Source: Dyadobacter fermentans DSM 18053 (GTDB lineage Bacteria > Bacteroidota > Bacteroidia > Cytophagales > Spirosomataceae). From it: a stretch of DNA of 64,000 nt. Below the pieces are notes generated by a model. It ran no database searches. It was given only the letters and a program-made list of their open reading frames with translations, and had not been told where the DNA came from. The position numbers and the translations under genes are program-made. This document shows, one piece after another, positions 50,832 to 59,741 of the stretch. Each line of letters begins with the position of its first letter. Position 1 is the first letter of the stretch. The DNA is taken from NCBI RefSeq assembly GCF_000023125.1, contig NC_013037.1, positions 1,798,001 through 1,862,000 of the forward strand, read 5' to 3'.

Positions 50832-51539
50832 ATGCGTCAGAATCCATTGATCTCCATCATTTTGGTCACTTACAATGCCGGCGCCACCTTGCAGAGGTGC
50901 CTCGACAGCATTTACAGCCAGAAATACCCGCATATAGAGGTGATCGTGATGGATGGCCGCAGTACCGACGATACGACCGCCATCCTCCACCGGAACGACC
51001 ACAAGATCGCGTTCTGGGAAAGTAAAAAGGACGGGGGCATTTACGACGCCATGAACAAGGCGCTCGGCCATGTGCGGGGCGAGTGGGTATATTTTTTGGG
51101 TGCCGACGACGTGCTTACGCCCCAGTTTTCGGATATGGCGCGGGAGCTGCGCGACCCGCAGGCCATTTATTACGGCAGCGTGCTGAAAGCCGGCAACAAA
51201 TACCTGGGAAAAATGGCTCCCTACCAGCAAGCCAAAACCGGCATTAACCACCAGGCGATCATTTACCCCGCCGAAATATTCTCCACACGCAGCTACGACA
51301 CGCGCTACCGCATTTCCGCCGACCACGTGTTCAACATGCAGAGCCATTCCGACGAGCGCTATCATTTCACGTTCGCCGATTTCGACATTGCCATTTTCAA
51401 CGACACCGGCGTGTCGTCCCTGCACAAAGACGCATTATTTGAAAAAGAGAAAGCCGGGCTCATCCGAAAGCATTTCGGAATGGCGATTTACATGCGGTTT
51501 TTGTTTAAAAAGCTGAAAGAGAGGCTATCGGGCCATTAA
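50832..51539 (+). CDS. Family 2 glycosyltransferase (WcaA-like)
   Basis: 235 residues. It has the nucleotide-binding start ISIILVTYNAGATLQRCLDS, the core VIVMDGRSTDDTTAI and GEWVYFLGADDVLTP (DxD-like, GADD). It is shorter than the two upstream proteins and lacks their C-terminal domain. It starts three bases after the previous stop. Its own stop shares TTAA with that of the convergent gene. Confidence 0.88.
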   Translation: MRQNPLISIILVTYNAGATLQRCLDSIYSQKYPHIEVIVMDGRSTDDTTAILHRNDHKIAFWESKKDGGIYDAMNKALGHVRGEWVYFLGADDVLTPQFSDMARELRDPQAIYYGSVLKAGNKYLGKMAPYQQAKTGINHQAIIYPAEIFSTRSYDTRYRISADHVFNMQSHSDERYHFTFADFDIAIFNDTGVSSLHKDALFEKEKAGLIRKHFGMAIYMRFLFKKLKERLSGH

Positions 51540-52393
51540 AGCGCCTCATTGAACTTCATGCCCTGCGCCCTGTCGAACACAATGGCGGGCGGCAAATTCA
51601 GCAACCGGACGATCAGCCGGTTGCGCCACTTCCTTTTAGGTACCCATTGAATGAAGAACAGCAGCAAACGGAGCACGGAAACAGACCCCTTATCTGATTT
51701 TTCCGCTGCCAGCAGCTGCCTCACTTCCCGCAGATACTCGGCGCGCTGCTCGTAACTTTTCTGGTTTTCGGTGCGGAAACGGAAGCCTCCGAGCAGGAAT
51801 GAAGTGGTATAAAGCCGCTCCAAACGCGAGAAACGAAGCCAGAGCTCGAAATCGGCAGCCAGCGGATGCTGCTGGCTCACAAATCCGCCCGCCTGTTCCC
51901 ACAAGCCGCGCCGCCAGAAAACGGATTCCTGCTGGACGAACCGTCCATCGAACATGCGCAAGCGCTTCGCCGACCAGCGTTGACCGTACGGCAGATCGTC
52001 GTAAACGAACGGTCGCCCGGCTTCATCAAAAAATGTATTACTTCCCATGATCCATTTCACATCGCGAAACCGTTCGAAAATTTGCGCCACCGTGAAAAGC
52101 GATTGCGCATGGTACATATCGTCGGCATTGAGCCAGGCCATAATGTCACCCGTTGAGCGGTCAAAACCCTTCTGCAATGCATGGTAGAGCCCATTATCCT
52201 TTTCACTCACCCAATACGCGAGCTGCGGCTCGTACTTACGGATGATCTCCACCGAACCGTCGGTGCTCCCGCCGTCGATGACAATGTATTCCAGGTTCGG
52301 ATACCCTTGCGACAGCACCGAAAGAATGGTGTCTTCCAGGTAACCCGCCTGGTTGAACGACGGCGTCACAATGGTGATTTTAGGAAGAGACAT
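51536..52393 (-). CDS. Family 2 glycosyltransferase
   Basis: 285 residues. Motifs are KITIVTPSFNQAGYLEDTIL, EYIVIDGGSTDGSVEIIRKY, and GDIMAWLNADDMYH (NADD for DxD). The C-terminal part is basic and hydrophobic (FFIQWVPKRKWRNRLIVRLL), perhaps membrane-associated. It is convergent with the plus-strand block of three. The cupin gene lies 30 bases upstream, so the pair is likely an operon with 52811. Confidence 0.88.
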   Translation of the reverse strand: MSLPKITIVTPSFNQAGYLEDTILSVLSQGYPNLEYIVIDGGSTDGSVEIIRKYEPQLAYWVSEKDNGLYHALQKGFDRSTGDIMAWLNADDMYHAQSLFTVAQIFERFRDVKWIMGSNTFFDEAGRPFVYDDLPYGQRWSAKRLRMFDGRFVQQESVFWRRGLWEQAGGFVSQQHPLAADFELWLRFSRLERLYTTSFLLGGFRFRTENQKSYEQRAEYLREVRQLLAAEKSDKGSVSVLRLLLFFIQWVPKRKWRNRLIVRLLNLPPAIVFDRAQGMKFNEAL

Positions 52394-52423
52394 ATTTATA
52401 TCAACACATTCATAAACAATGCA

Positions 52424-52792
52424 TTAATCGACCAATAACCCGCAGAGCGATGGTTCCAGAACCTGCGCCTCCTGCTCGAACGCGCCGGATGACAGCACCA
52501 TCAGAATGGCTCCCTGGGAGGTTTCCAACAACCGGTGCCGGTCCTGCGGAGACAGAAGCAGGCATTGGTCCGCCGTGGCGAGCGTGAAATGCTGCTCACC
52601 GCTACCGGCGTGGCTGCTGATATGGCAACTGCCTTTGAGACAAATAACCGCCTGCTCCACACCTTCTCCACCGGCATAATCGGGGCCATTTGCGTAGAAA
52701 ATGCGTTTGATCTCAAATGGAATAACACGTTCGATCACGGTCAGGCTTCCGCGGGTGTCCGTAATAGTTTTCAGGTTGATTAACTGGGCCAA
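52424..52792 (-). CDS. WxcM/FdtA-like cupin protein without the usual histidine motif
   Basis: 122 residues. The start IKTITDTRGSLTVIER-like NLKTITDTRGSLTVIERVIP and FEIKRIFYANG fits the sugar 3,4-ketoisomerase cupins. The family's GHAH-type signature in the first half reads AGGEGVEQAVI here, so histidine residues needed for ketoisomerisation are missing. It may have lost enzymatic activity or act as an epimerase variant. Its neighbours suggest dTDP-sugar or glycan assembly. Confidence 0.75.
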   Translation of the reverse strand: MAQLINLKTITDTRGSLTVIERVIPFEIKRIFYANGPDYAGGEGVEQAVICLKGSCHISSHAGSGEQHFTLATADQCLLLSPQDRHRLLETSQGAILMVLSSGAFEQEAQVLEPSLCGLLVD

Positions 52793-52810
52793 TGGGTGTT
52801 TTAGATTAGG

Positions 52811-53800
52811 TTATGCCAATGCATTCTTTTTTGTATAATTCTTATATCGCCCACGCAACCCAAACTGTATACGTCGCGACAAACTGACTTTGATCCATTT
52901 TAAAACCATTGGCGGCTCATGGCAAACCGCGCCGGGACTGACCTTCGAAACCTGCGCCTCCGCCCGCGCGAGAGATTGGATATACGGCCCGTACACGAGC
53001 CGGATCGCATCCTCCGGAAGCCGGTATTGCTCCGCAGTGAGCCGGAAACTTCGTTCGGCGCAATAACGAAAATCGTGAAAATGATAAAAGATTAGCGGCG
53101 CATCGGCCCCGTTCGCGTGATGCACCATTACTTGCCCATGCACATTTTTGAATGTATGATCGAGCACATTCCAGGGCGCCAGGCCGCCTCCCGGGTGTTG
53201 CAGCACGTGCACGCCTTCGAAACGCTCGGTCCAGTCGTCGAGGTACTTCTGGTCGCCGAACTTACCATCCTCAAAACGCGCGTAGCACCAGTCCAGGCAG
53301 GCATTCATCCACCACGCCAACGCCGTGAGGCCTTGTTTTGTGTTTTTAAATGTAATGAACTGCACACAGTATATGCCGCTGTTTTCGGACTGATCGTGCT
53401 CCTGACTGTACCGGTGCGCGGTGATCAGCACGGAATTTTCGCCCATTTCGGCGGTTAGGACCGATGGATCGGCAAAAAACAGCAGGTCCGCATCGAGGTA
53501 AGTACAATGGTCGAGCGAAAAATGGTGGATACAATGCCAGATCGTGAATGAAGTGCAGGTCCAGCAGTACTCTCCGGGCGTCCGGCCGGGCTTCACGGCC
53601 AGGAGATCGGGGGTTTCGAATTCACCAAGGGAAATGACGGTCGCATTCGGCAGTTGCAATCGTCGCAGCACGGCGTCGCAATCGTCGTCGAACGCGAAAA
53701 TATACAGATGAAAATCAGCGCCTTGCAAGAGCAGCGAGTTGTACATCGCCAATCCCCGCGAAAGGTAGCAAGAGTTGAAAAGGGTACAAAAATTCTGCAT
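52811..53800 (-). CDS. Glycosyltransferase (GT8-like nucleotide-diphospho-sugar transferase)
   Basis: 329 residues. The start MQNFCTLFNSCYLSRGLAMY matches GT-A enzymes that read sugar nucleotides. FDDDCDAVL and TYLDADLLFFADP provide the metal-binding DxD. The later FHDFRYCAERSFRLTAEQYR segment has conserved His/Tyr near the acceptor side. It lies upstream of the cupin gene with 18 bases between, and belongs to the same locus. Confidence 0.82.
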   Translation of the reverse strand: MQNFCTLFNSCYLSRGLAMYNSLLLQGADFHLYIFAFDDDCDAVLRRLQLPNATVISLGEFETPDLLAVKPGRTPGEYCWTCTSFTIWHCIHHFSLDHCTYLDADLLFFADPSVLTAEMGENSVLITAHRYSQEHDQSENSGIYCVQFITFKNTKQGLTALAWWMNACLDWCYARFEDGKFGDQKYLDDWTERFEGVHVLQHPGGGLAPWNVLDHTFKNVHGQVMVHHANGADAPLIFYHFHDFRYCAERSFRLTAEQYRLPEDAIRLVYGPYIQSLARAEAQVSKVSPGAVCHEPPMVLKWIKVSLSRRIQFGLRGRYKNYTKKNALA

Positions 53801-54066
53801 TCAGGTATGTTAGGGGTCGAAGAGGGTAGCTTCAATCACAAATATCAGCGATATATTGCTAATCTGATGCGCCCCGCAGGTGATAAAATAATATATTCCT
53901 GACCATTTTCCAGGCTACTTGGTTGCAAAGCGCTTTCAGAAATAATTGACTTACAGTTACATAATAATGATTTGACTCATTATCACCGACTTGGCAATGC
54001 TAAGATCGTATTATACAGGAGTTACTTATTAATGCCGTACATTGCAGCCGATTCCAACAGAAACTT

Positions 54067-54849
54067 ATGTCGTTTTTTAAACAGAAGAAGAAAAACCCTT
54101 ACGGCTGGTTTGGTGACTATCAGAAGTGGGAAGCATTAACCGCACTCTCGGGCGGATACGAGGCGGGAGCTATTTTGGATAAAACCAAGAATGCCCTGCT
54201 GAAAGTAAAGAACGGCGAGGCCGTGTACGAGCGGGATTCGGTGCTGTTCGATAAGAAGATTTACCCCTACTCCGTCATTTCAGCATTGCTTTACACTGCC
54301 ATTGAATGCGGCAATAACCTGACTGTCCTGGATTTCGGCGGATCATTGGGAAGCACCTATTATCAGGTCAAAGATGTCATCCCAAAAGCCGTGCAGCTGC
54401 ATTGGAGCGTTGTTGAACAGGAAAACTACGTTCGCAGCGGAAAAGCGGTTTTCGAAGACGATGTGCTGCGGTTCCACTTCACGATCGCCGAAAGCGAGGC
54501 AGCGAAGAAAGCCGACGTACTGCTGCTGTCGAGCGTGGTCCAGTACCTGGAAAAACCGCACGCGTTTCTGGAAGATATCAAACAGTACAATTTTAAATAC
54601 ATCCTCATCGACCGCACGGCGTTCGTCAACACCGAACGGCCCGACCGGCTAACGCTCCAAATCGTACCGCCGGAGATCTACGAGGCGCGGTATCCGGCCT
54701 GGTTCTTCAACGAACAGCAGTTTCTGGCGCATTTTGAGGGCTACGAAATCAAAATGGAATTTGACTCTTTCGTGGCGGGTGAGCAGGAAATGGAAATCGA
54801 CCACGTGAAGGCCGGCTACGACAAAGGTTTTTTCCTGATCAAAAAGTGA
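54067..54849 (+). CDS. TIGR04325-type methyltransferase
   Basis: 260 residues. The start KNPYGWFGDYQKWEALTAL and LDFGGSLGSTYYQVK (SAM-binding glycine motif) fit the TIGR04325 family of methyltransferases that occur in capsule and exopolysaccharide loci. It could methylate a sugar of the glycan made by the neighbouring glycosyltransferases. It is the last gene of the cluster on the plus strand. Confidence 0.85.
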   Translation: MSFFKQKKKNPYGWFGDYQKWEALTALSGGYEAGAILDKTKNALLKVKNGEAVYERDSVLFDKKIYPYSVISALLYTAIECGNNLTVLDFGGSLGSTYYQVKDVIPKAVQLHWSVVEQENYVRSGKAVFEDDVLRFHFTIAESEAAKKADVLLLSSVVQYLEKPHAFLEDIKQYNFKYILIDRTAFVNTERPDRLTLQIVPPEIYEARYPAWFFNEQQFLAHFEGYEIKMEFDSFVAGEQEMEIDHVKAGYDKGFFLIKK

Positions 54850-54858
54850 GGCAGCGCG

Positions 54859-55527
54859 CTATTTGCCCTGCCGGCTCACCATTTCATTGATCCAAATGGG
54901 CGCGAAGGGTGACGTGCAACCCTTGGAAACGGGGTAATCGCGGTAAATGCCGAGCTTCTCGCCTATTGCGAGCGCGCGGGCGCGAAGCTCCGGAAAGTGG
55001 ATGCCGATTTGCGCCAGCGTGGTGTTCATCGTCCATTGTGCCTCGGAAGGGGCCGTCGGCATTTCGGATTCGATACGGTCGAGCAGGCCGGGAATGTCGA
55101 GGCCTTCGGGTTCGCGGGTGACGCGGCCGGCGGTGAGGCTCCACCCGGCGCGGGCAGCCCAGGGGTAACCGGAATTCATCCAGGCCTCGCGCAGTTCCTC
55201 TTTTTGCGGATGCTCCTTGATAATGTAAGAAGAAAGCCAATCGGCCACCCAGAAATAGTTGACGCTGTGCACGAGGCGGTCGAGCTCGCCGACGGACAGC
55301 AGCTTGGGCTTCATGACCAGCATTGCCAGCAGTTGCGCTTCGATATTCCCCGTGTCCCACAAGGCGAGGCCCAGTTGCTGATCGGATTTGATTTTGCTGG
55401 CGATGGACCGGATATCGCCCATTTTCACGCCAAACTGATTATCGTGCGCGCCATTCTTCTTATTCATGGCGCGCACCTTTTCGTTCCCAAGCGATTCCAG
55501 TTTTGCTAACGCTTCTTCGACGGTCAT
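54859..55527 (-). CDS. AlkD-like DNA alkylation repair protein
   Basis: 222 residues of HEAT-like helices: VRAMNKKNGAHDNQFGVKMG at the start, the helix pair NYFWVADWLSSYIIKEHPQK, and WAARAGWSLTAGRVTREPEG. AlkD enzymes remove alkylated bases as glycosylases without flipping them. The key Trp and Asp residues are not assigned with certainty. It is convergent with the methyltransferase, nine bases away. Confidence 0.85.
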   Translation of the reverse strand: MTVEEALAKLESLGNEKVRAMNKKNGAHDNQFGVKMGDIRSIASKIKSDQQLGLALWDTGNIEAQLLAMLVMKPKLLSVGELDRLVHSVNYFWVADWLSSYIIKEHPQKEELREAWMNSGYPWAARAGWSLTAGRVTREPEGLDIPGLLDRIESEMPTAPSEAQWTMNTTLAQIGIHFPELRARALAIGEKLGIYRDYPVSKGCTSPFAPIWINEMVSRQGK

Positions 55528-55602
55528 TTTGCTTCAATTTTCGGATAGCGAAGTTGACCATCCGTTAGATAACCGATAAAGGCTTTTGGGACAAAAAACT
55601 CC

Positions 55603-56142
55603 TTACGGTTCTACTTCAACGATCATTTCGATCTCCACGGCAATGCCGGAAGGCAGTGAAGCCACGCCGATGGCCGAACGGGCGTGTTTGCCGCTCTCGC
55701 CGAAAACCTCGACCATGAAATCGGTGAAGCCGTTGATCACCTGCGGCTGCTGGGTGAGCGTGGGCGTCGAGTTCACGAGGCCAAGCACTTTCACGACTCT
55801 TTTGACTTTATTCAAATCGCCGATCTCGTTTTTCAATGCGGCCAGCAAAGCCACCCCGCAAAGTTTGGCAGCCTCTTTGCCCTGCTCCACGCTGAGGTTA
55901 TCCCCTACTTTTCCAAGGATCTGTCCGCCGCCGGGCTTGTCGGGACCGTGGCCCGAAAGATAAATAAGATTGCCCACACGCACAGCGGGGAGGATGTTTC
56001 CTTTACCGGGCTTGGGTTTCGCTAAGGAGATTCCCAGCTCGGTCAGCTTTTTCTCAACATCGGGACGGGTTTGTGCATTCCCCTGAAAAGCGACTGCCAA
56101 AAACAGCATCAGGGACGCAGCGAATGAAGTTGGTTTTAACAT
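55603..56142 (-). CDS. Exported RidA-family protein
   Basis: 179 residues from ATG 56142 with a signal peptide (MLKPTSFAASLMLFLAVAFQ, then GNAQT). The RidA fold is seen in VGNLIYLSGHGPD, NSTPTLTQQPQVINGFTDFM and the end ARSAIGVASLPSGIAVEIEM; the catalytic Arg (in ARS) is kept. RidA deaminates reactive enamine/imine intermediates in the cytoplasm; an exported copy suggests periplasmic use or binding. A minus-strand -7 element is at 56173. Confidence 0.88.
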   Translation of the reverse strand: MLKPTSFAASLMLFLAVAFQGNAQTRPDVEKKLTELGISLAKPKPGKGNILPAVRVGNLIYLSGHGPDKPGGGQILGKVGDNLSVEQGKEAAKLCGVALLAALKNEIGDLNKVKRVVKVLGLVNSTPTLTQQPQVINGFTDFMVEVFGESGKHARSAIGVASLPSGIAVEIEMIVEVEP

Positions 56143-56172
56143 GATAGGTTTAGTTAATCTATTAATTATGGC

Positions 56173-56180
56173 CAAAAGTA
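56173..56180 (-). promoter_or_regulatory. -7 promoter element TACTTTTG (minus strand)
   Basis: Plus strand CAAAAGTA is the complement of an exact TAnnTTTG, 30 bases upstream of the RidA ATG. No -33 match is evident. Confidence 0.45.
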
Positions 56181-56416
56181 GCAATCATTCCGCAGTAAGC
56201 CCAGCCGAAGCCATAAAGTAATCCTTCCTCTACACCTAACCGCCAGGCTACCAGCCAGGCACCCCCCGGGCTTCCAGCGGGCTACCGCCGGGGTCACATT
56301 ATGATATTGTTAAATAGCATTTCGCGGAAAGCCCAAGTACGAACGATTGACCAATTTTGCGGCCCTAAAACCGGAACTAACTTAATCCAATCACCATAAA
56401 AATCATCTACACCCAT

Positions 56417-59400
56417 ATGGATCGATGTAAAGAAAGGTGGCCGCTGCGTGCAGGCACCTTACAAAAATCGATTGCCCACGCAGCGCTGATCGCCCTGATC
56501 GGCGGCACGAGCTGGGCATCCCCGGCGATCGAAACCGGCCTGAAAACAAGCAGGACCCACCGGAACTTCGCTCAGGCCGACCGCCAGATCAAAGGCCGCG
56601 TTACCGACGGCGATACGCCCGACGGTATCCCCGGCGTGAATGTCGTGATCAAAGGCAGCCAGACAGGCACCGTGACCGACGCCAGCGGAAATTACACCCT
56701 CGACATCCCCGATGGCGGCGCGACACTCGTGTTTTCCTACGTTGGCTATATCAGCCAGGAAATTCCCTCCGGCACCCGCAGCACGATCGACGTGGCATTG
56801 AAGGCCGACACCAAGTCGCTGAACGAAGTGGTGGTGGTAGGTTACGGCACCCAAAAGAAGGTGAACCTGACCGGCGCCGTAGACCAGGTGGGCCAGGAAG
56901 TACTGCAAAACCGTCCAATCCCGAACCTTGCGCAAGGCCTCGTGGGCGTGGTACCCAACCTGAACATCCGTATGTTGGACGGAAAGCCGACGCAATCGCC
57001 GTCGTTTAACGTCCGCGGTACGACGTCCATCGGCCAGAACGGAAGCGCCCTCGTGCTTATCGACGGTGTGGAGGGCGACCCGCGCATGCTCAACCCGCAG
57101 GACATTGAAAGCATTTCGGTGCTGAAAGACGCCGCTTCGGCGTCCATTTACGGTGCACGCGCGGTTTTCGGCGTGGTGCTCATCACCACCAAACCGGCAC
57201 CGGAAGGCAAAATGCGGATTTCCTATACGGCCAACTACTCGATCAAGTCACCGACCGAGGTGCCCGACAATATCGTGGATTCCTATCCGTGGGCGCAGGG
57301 TTTCAGCGACGCATGGTCGCGCTGGAACGACAACGGCAGCACGCCGACGGCGATCAACAAGACGATCAGCTTCTCACCTGCCTATTTGGCCGAGATCAAG
57401 CGCCGGTATGAAGACCCATCGCTTCCAAAAGTGGAAGTGAACCCCACCACGGGCGAGTACCAGTATTATTACAGCACGGATTGGTACAAGGAGCTGTACA
57501 AGAAGAATTTCAGCGCCCAGGATCACGCCCTGTCCATCGCCGGCGGCACCGACAAGGCTACCTACCTGCTGAGCGGCCGGTTCAATAACCAGGACGGCTT
57601 GTTCCGCTACAATACCGACAAATACAGCATGTACAACTTCCGCGGAAAAGGCGGTATACAGCTGACATCGTGGCTGCGCGTGGATAACAATACCGAGTTT
57701 TCGCAATTGAAATATCACCAGCCATTGAACGTGGGAGAAGGAAGCGGTATTTACCGGAACATCGCCGACGAAGGCCACCCGTTGGCCCCGCTTCGTAACC
57801 CCGACGGAACGCTCTCATTCTCGGCAGCCTACACGGTGGGTGACTATTATTATGGTAAAAATGCGATCGACCAGACGCGCCGCTTCCTGAAAAACCAGAC
57901 AGCCCTCAAAGCACAGTTTTTCGAAAAGGCATTGACCATCCGGGGTAACCTCACGTTCCAGAGCACCGACCTGGCTACCAACCAAAAGCGCGTGCAGGTG
58001 CCTTACAGCCGTACCAAGGGCGTGATTGGCTACACGGGAACGAACACCAACGACCTTGCCGAAGGCCGCAACACGATTAACTACCTGGCTACCAACCTTT
58101 ATGCCGACTACGTGAAGTCGTTCAACAACACGCATAACTTCACTTTGCTGGGCGGTTTCAACTACGAGCGCTCGGTCACCGACAGCATTTACGCGCAGCG
58201 CAACGGAATCGTGTACAGCGACGCCGACAACATCAACCTGGCACTCGGCCAGAGCGTGACCACGGCGGGCCGTTACCGCAAATGGGCCATTGCGGGTGGT
58301 TTCTTCCGGTTGAACTACAACTTCCGCGAGCGCTACCTGCTCGAATTGAATGGCCGCTACGACGGTTCGTCGAAATTCCCGACCGACCAGCAATGGGCGT
58401 TTTTCCCGTCGGTATCTGCCGGATGGCGCGTGTCCGAGGAGCCATTCTGGAAGGTTAATCCCAAAGTCATTTCCAACATCAAGGTCCGCGCTTCTTACGG
58501 TTCGCTGGGTAATGGCAACATCGATCCTTACTCTTTCTACGAGAAATTCGGCATTACGCAATCGGGTCGCGTGATCAATGGCATTCGTCCGCAAACGACC
58601 AGCATGCCGGGCGTGGTACCAAACGGACTGACCTGGGAAACATCCACTACCGCCAACTTTGGTCTGGATTTCCATGCGCTGAACAGCCGCCTGCAATTCT
58701 CTGGGGACATTTACCAGCGCAAAACGACGGACATGTTCACCGTAGGCCCGACTGTCCCCGCAGTTTTTGGAACGACCGTTCCAAAAGGCAACTATGCCGA
58801 TTTGAAAACCAATGGCTGGGAGCTTTCGATCAACTGGGACGACCTGTTCAACGTGGGTTCGAAGCCATTCCACTACAACGTGCGGGTGACTTTGGCGGAC
58901 TACAAGGCTTACATTACCAAATACAACAATCCCGACAAAAACCTGACCGACTACTACGAAGGCCAGCGCGTGGGTGAAATATGGGGCTACAAAGTGGCGG
59001 GCCTGTTCCGTTCGGAAGCTGAAATCGCGGAATCGCCATCGCAGAGCAACATTCCGAACACCAACACCCGCAAAAACTATCCGGGCGACCTCAAATTCCA
59101 GAACCTGGACGGCGACAACGTCATTTTCCAGGGCCTGAACCGCGTGGGCAACTCGGGTGACAAAACGATCATCGGTAACTCCGAGCCGCGTTATACTTAC
59201 GGTGTAAACCTCAACAGCGACTGGAACGGGTTCTTCCTGGGCGCATTTTTCCAGGGTGTGCTGAAACAAAACTGGTACCCATCGGGCGAAGCGCGTTTCT
59301 GGGGACAATACAACCGGCCTTACAACGCCTACCCGCGCTGGCACCAGGACAATATGTTCCGCGAAGAGCTGGGTAATTTCGATGCTTACCTGCCGCGCCT

Positions 59401-59731
59401 CGTAGGCTACACGGCACAAGGCACCGGACGAGCATTGCAAGTGGCCAACGACCGCTTCATGCAGAATGTGGGGTATATCCGGTTGCGAAACCTGCAAATC
59501 GGCTACACGATTCCAGAGCGCATTACCTCGAAAATCCACGCCCGCGACCTGAAGGTGTACCTTTCGGGCGAAAACCTCTGGACGTGGTCGCCATTGTACA
59601 AATGGACGCGTGACACCGACGTGACGAGCATTATCGGCTCCGACCGCGACCTCAGCGGCGGCGCAAGCGGCGATGGTTACAATTACCCGATGTTGAAATC
59701 CGTATCGATCGGATTGTCACTCAACTTTTAA
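56417..59731 (+). CDS. SusC/RagA-type TonB-linked outer-membrane protein
   Basis: 1104 residues. A signal sequence (1 to about 35) leads to a carboxypeptidase-regulatory-like domain with GRVTDGDTPDGIPGVNVVIK and VLFSYVGY-like LVFSYVGYISQEI. The SusC plug follows, with the box NEVVVVGYGTQKKVNLTGAV, NVRGTTSIGQNG and ISVLKDAASASIYGARAVFG. The rest is the barrel, ending VSIGLSLNF. It lacks an N-terminal STN domain, so it is not coupled to an ECF/anti-sigma pair. With SusD it imports oligosaccharides or peptides. Confidence 0.95.
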   Translation: MDRCKERWPLRAGTLQKSIAHAALIALIGGTSWASPAIETGLKTSRTHRNFAQADRQIKGRVTDGDTPDGIPGVNVVIKGSQTGTVTDASGNYTLDIPDGGATLVFSYVGYISQEIPSGTRSTIDVALKADTKSLNEVVVVGYGTQKKVNLTGAVDQVGQEVLQNRPIPNLAQGLVGVVPNLNIRMLDGKPTQSPSFNVRGTTSIGQNGSALVLIDGVEGDPRMLNPQDIESISVLKDAASASIYGARAVFGVVLITTKPAPEGKMRISYTANYSIKSPTEVPDNIVDSYPWAQGFSDAWSRWNDNGSTPTAINKTISFSPAYLAEIKRRYEDPSLPKVEVNPTTGEYQYYYSTDWYKELYKKNFSAQDHALSIAGGTDKATYLLSGRFNNQDGLFRYNTDKYSMYNFRGKGGIQLTSWLRVDNNTEFSQLKYHQPLNVGEGSGIYRNIADEGHPLAPLRNPDGTLSFSAAYTVGDYYYGKNAIDQTRRFLKNQTALKAQFFEKALTIRGNLTFQSTDLATNQKRVQVPYSRTKGVIGYTGTNTNDLAEGRNTINYLATNLYADYVKSFNNTHNFTLLGGFNYERSVTDSIYAQRNGIVYSDADNINLALGQSVTTAGRYRKWAIAGGFFRLNYNFRERYLLELNGRYDGSSKFPTDQQWAFFPSVSAGWRVSEEPFWKVNPKVISNIKVRASYGSLGNGNIDPYSFYEKFGITQSGRVINGIRPQTTSMPGVVPNGLTWETSTTANFGLDFHALNSRLQFSGDIYQRKTTDMFTVGPTVPAVFGTTVPKGNYADLKTNGWELSINWDDLFNVGSKPFHYNVRVTLADYKAYITKYNNPDKNLTDYYEGQRVGEIWGYKVAGLFRSEAEIAESPSQSNIPNTNTRKNYPGDLKFQNLDGDNVIFQGLNRVGNSGDKTIIGNSEPRYTYGVNLNSDWNGFFLGAFFQGVLKQNWYPSGEARFWGQYNRPYNAYPRWHQDNMFREELGNFDAYLPRLVGYTAQGTGRALQVANDRFMQNVGYIRLRNLQIGYTIPERITSKIHARDLKVYLSGENLWTWSPLYKWTRDTDVTSIIGSDRDLSGGASGDGYNYPMLKSVSIGLSLNF

Positions 59732-59741
59732 TGGAATTTTT

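Noticed and set aside
57815..59539. Minus-strand open frame (574 codons) opposite SusC
   Set aside because: Antisense of a well-supported SusC gene; residue pattern is low in known motifs.
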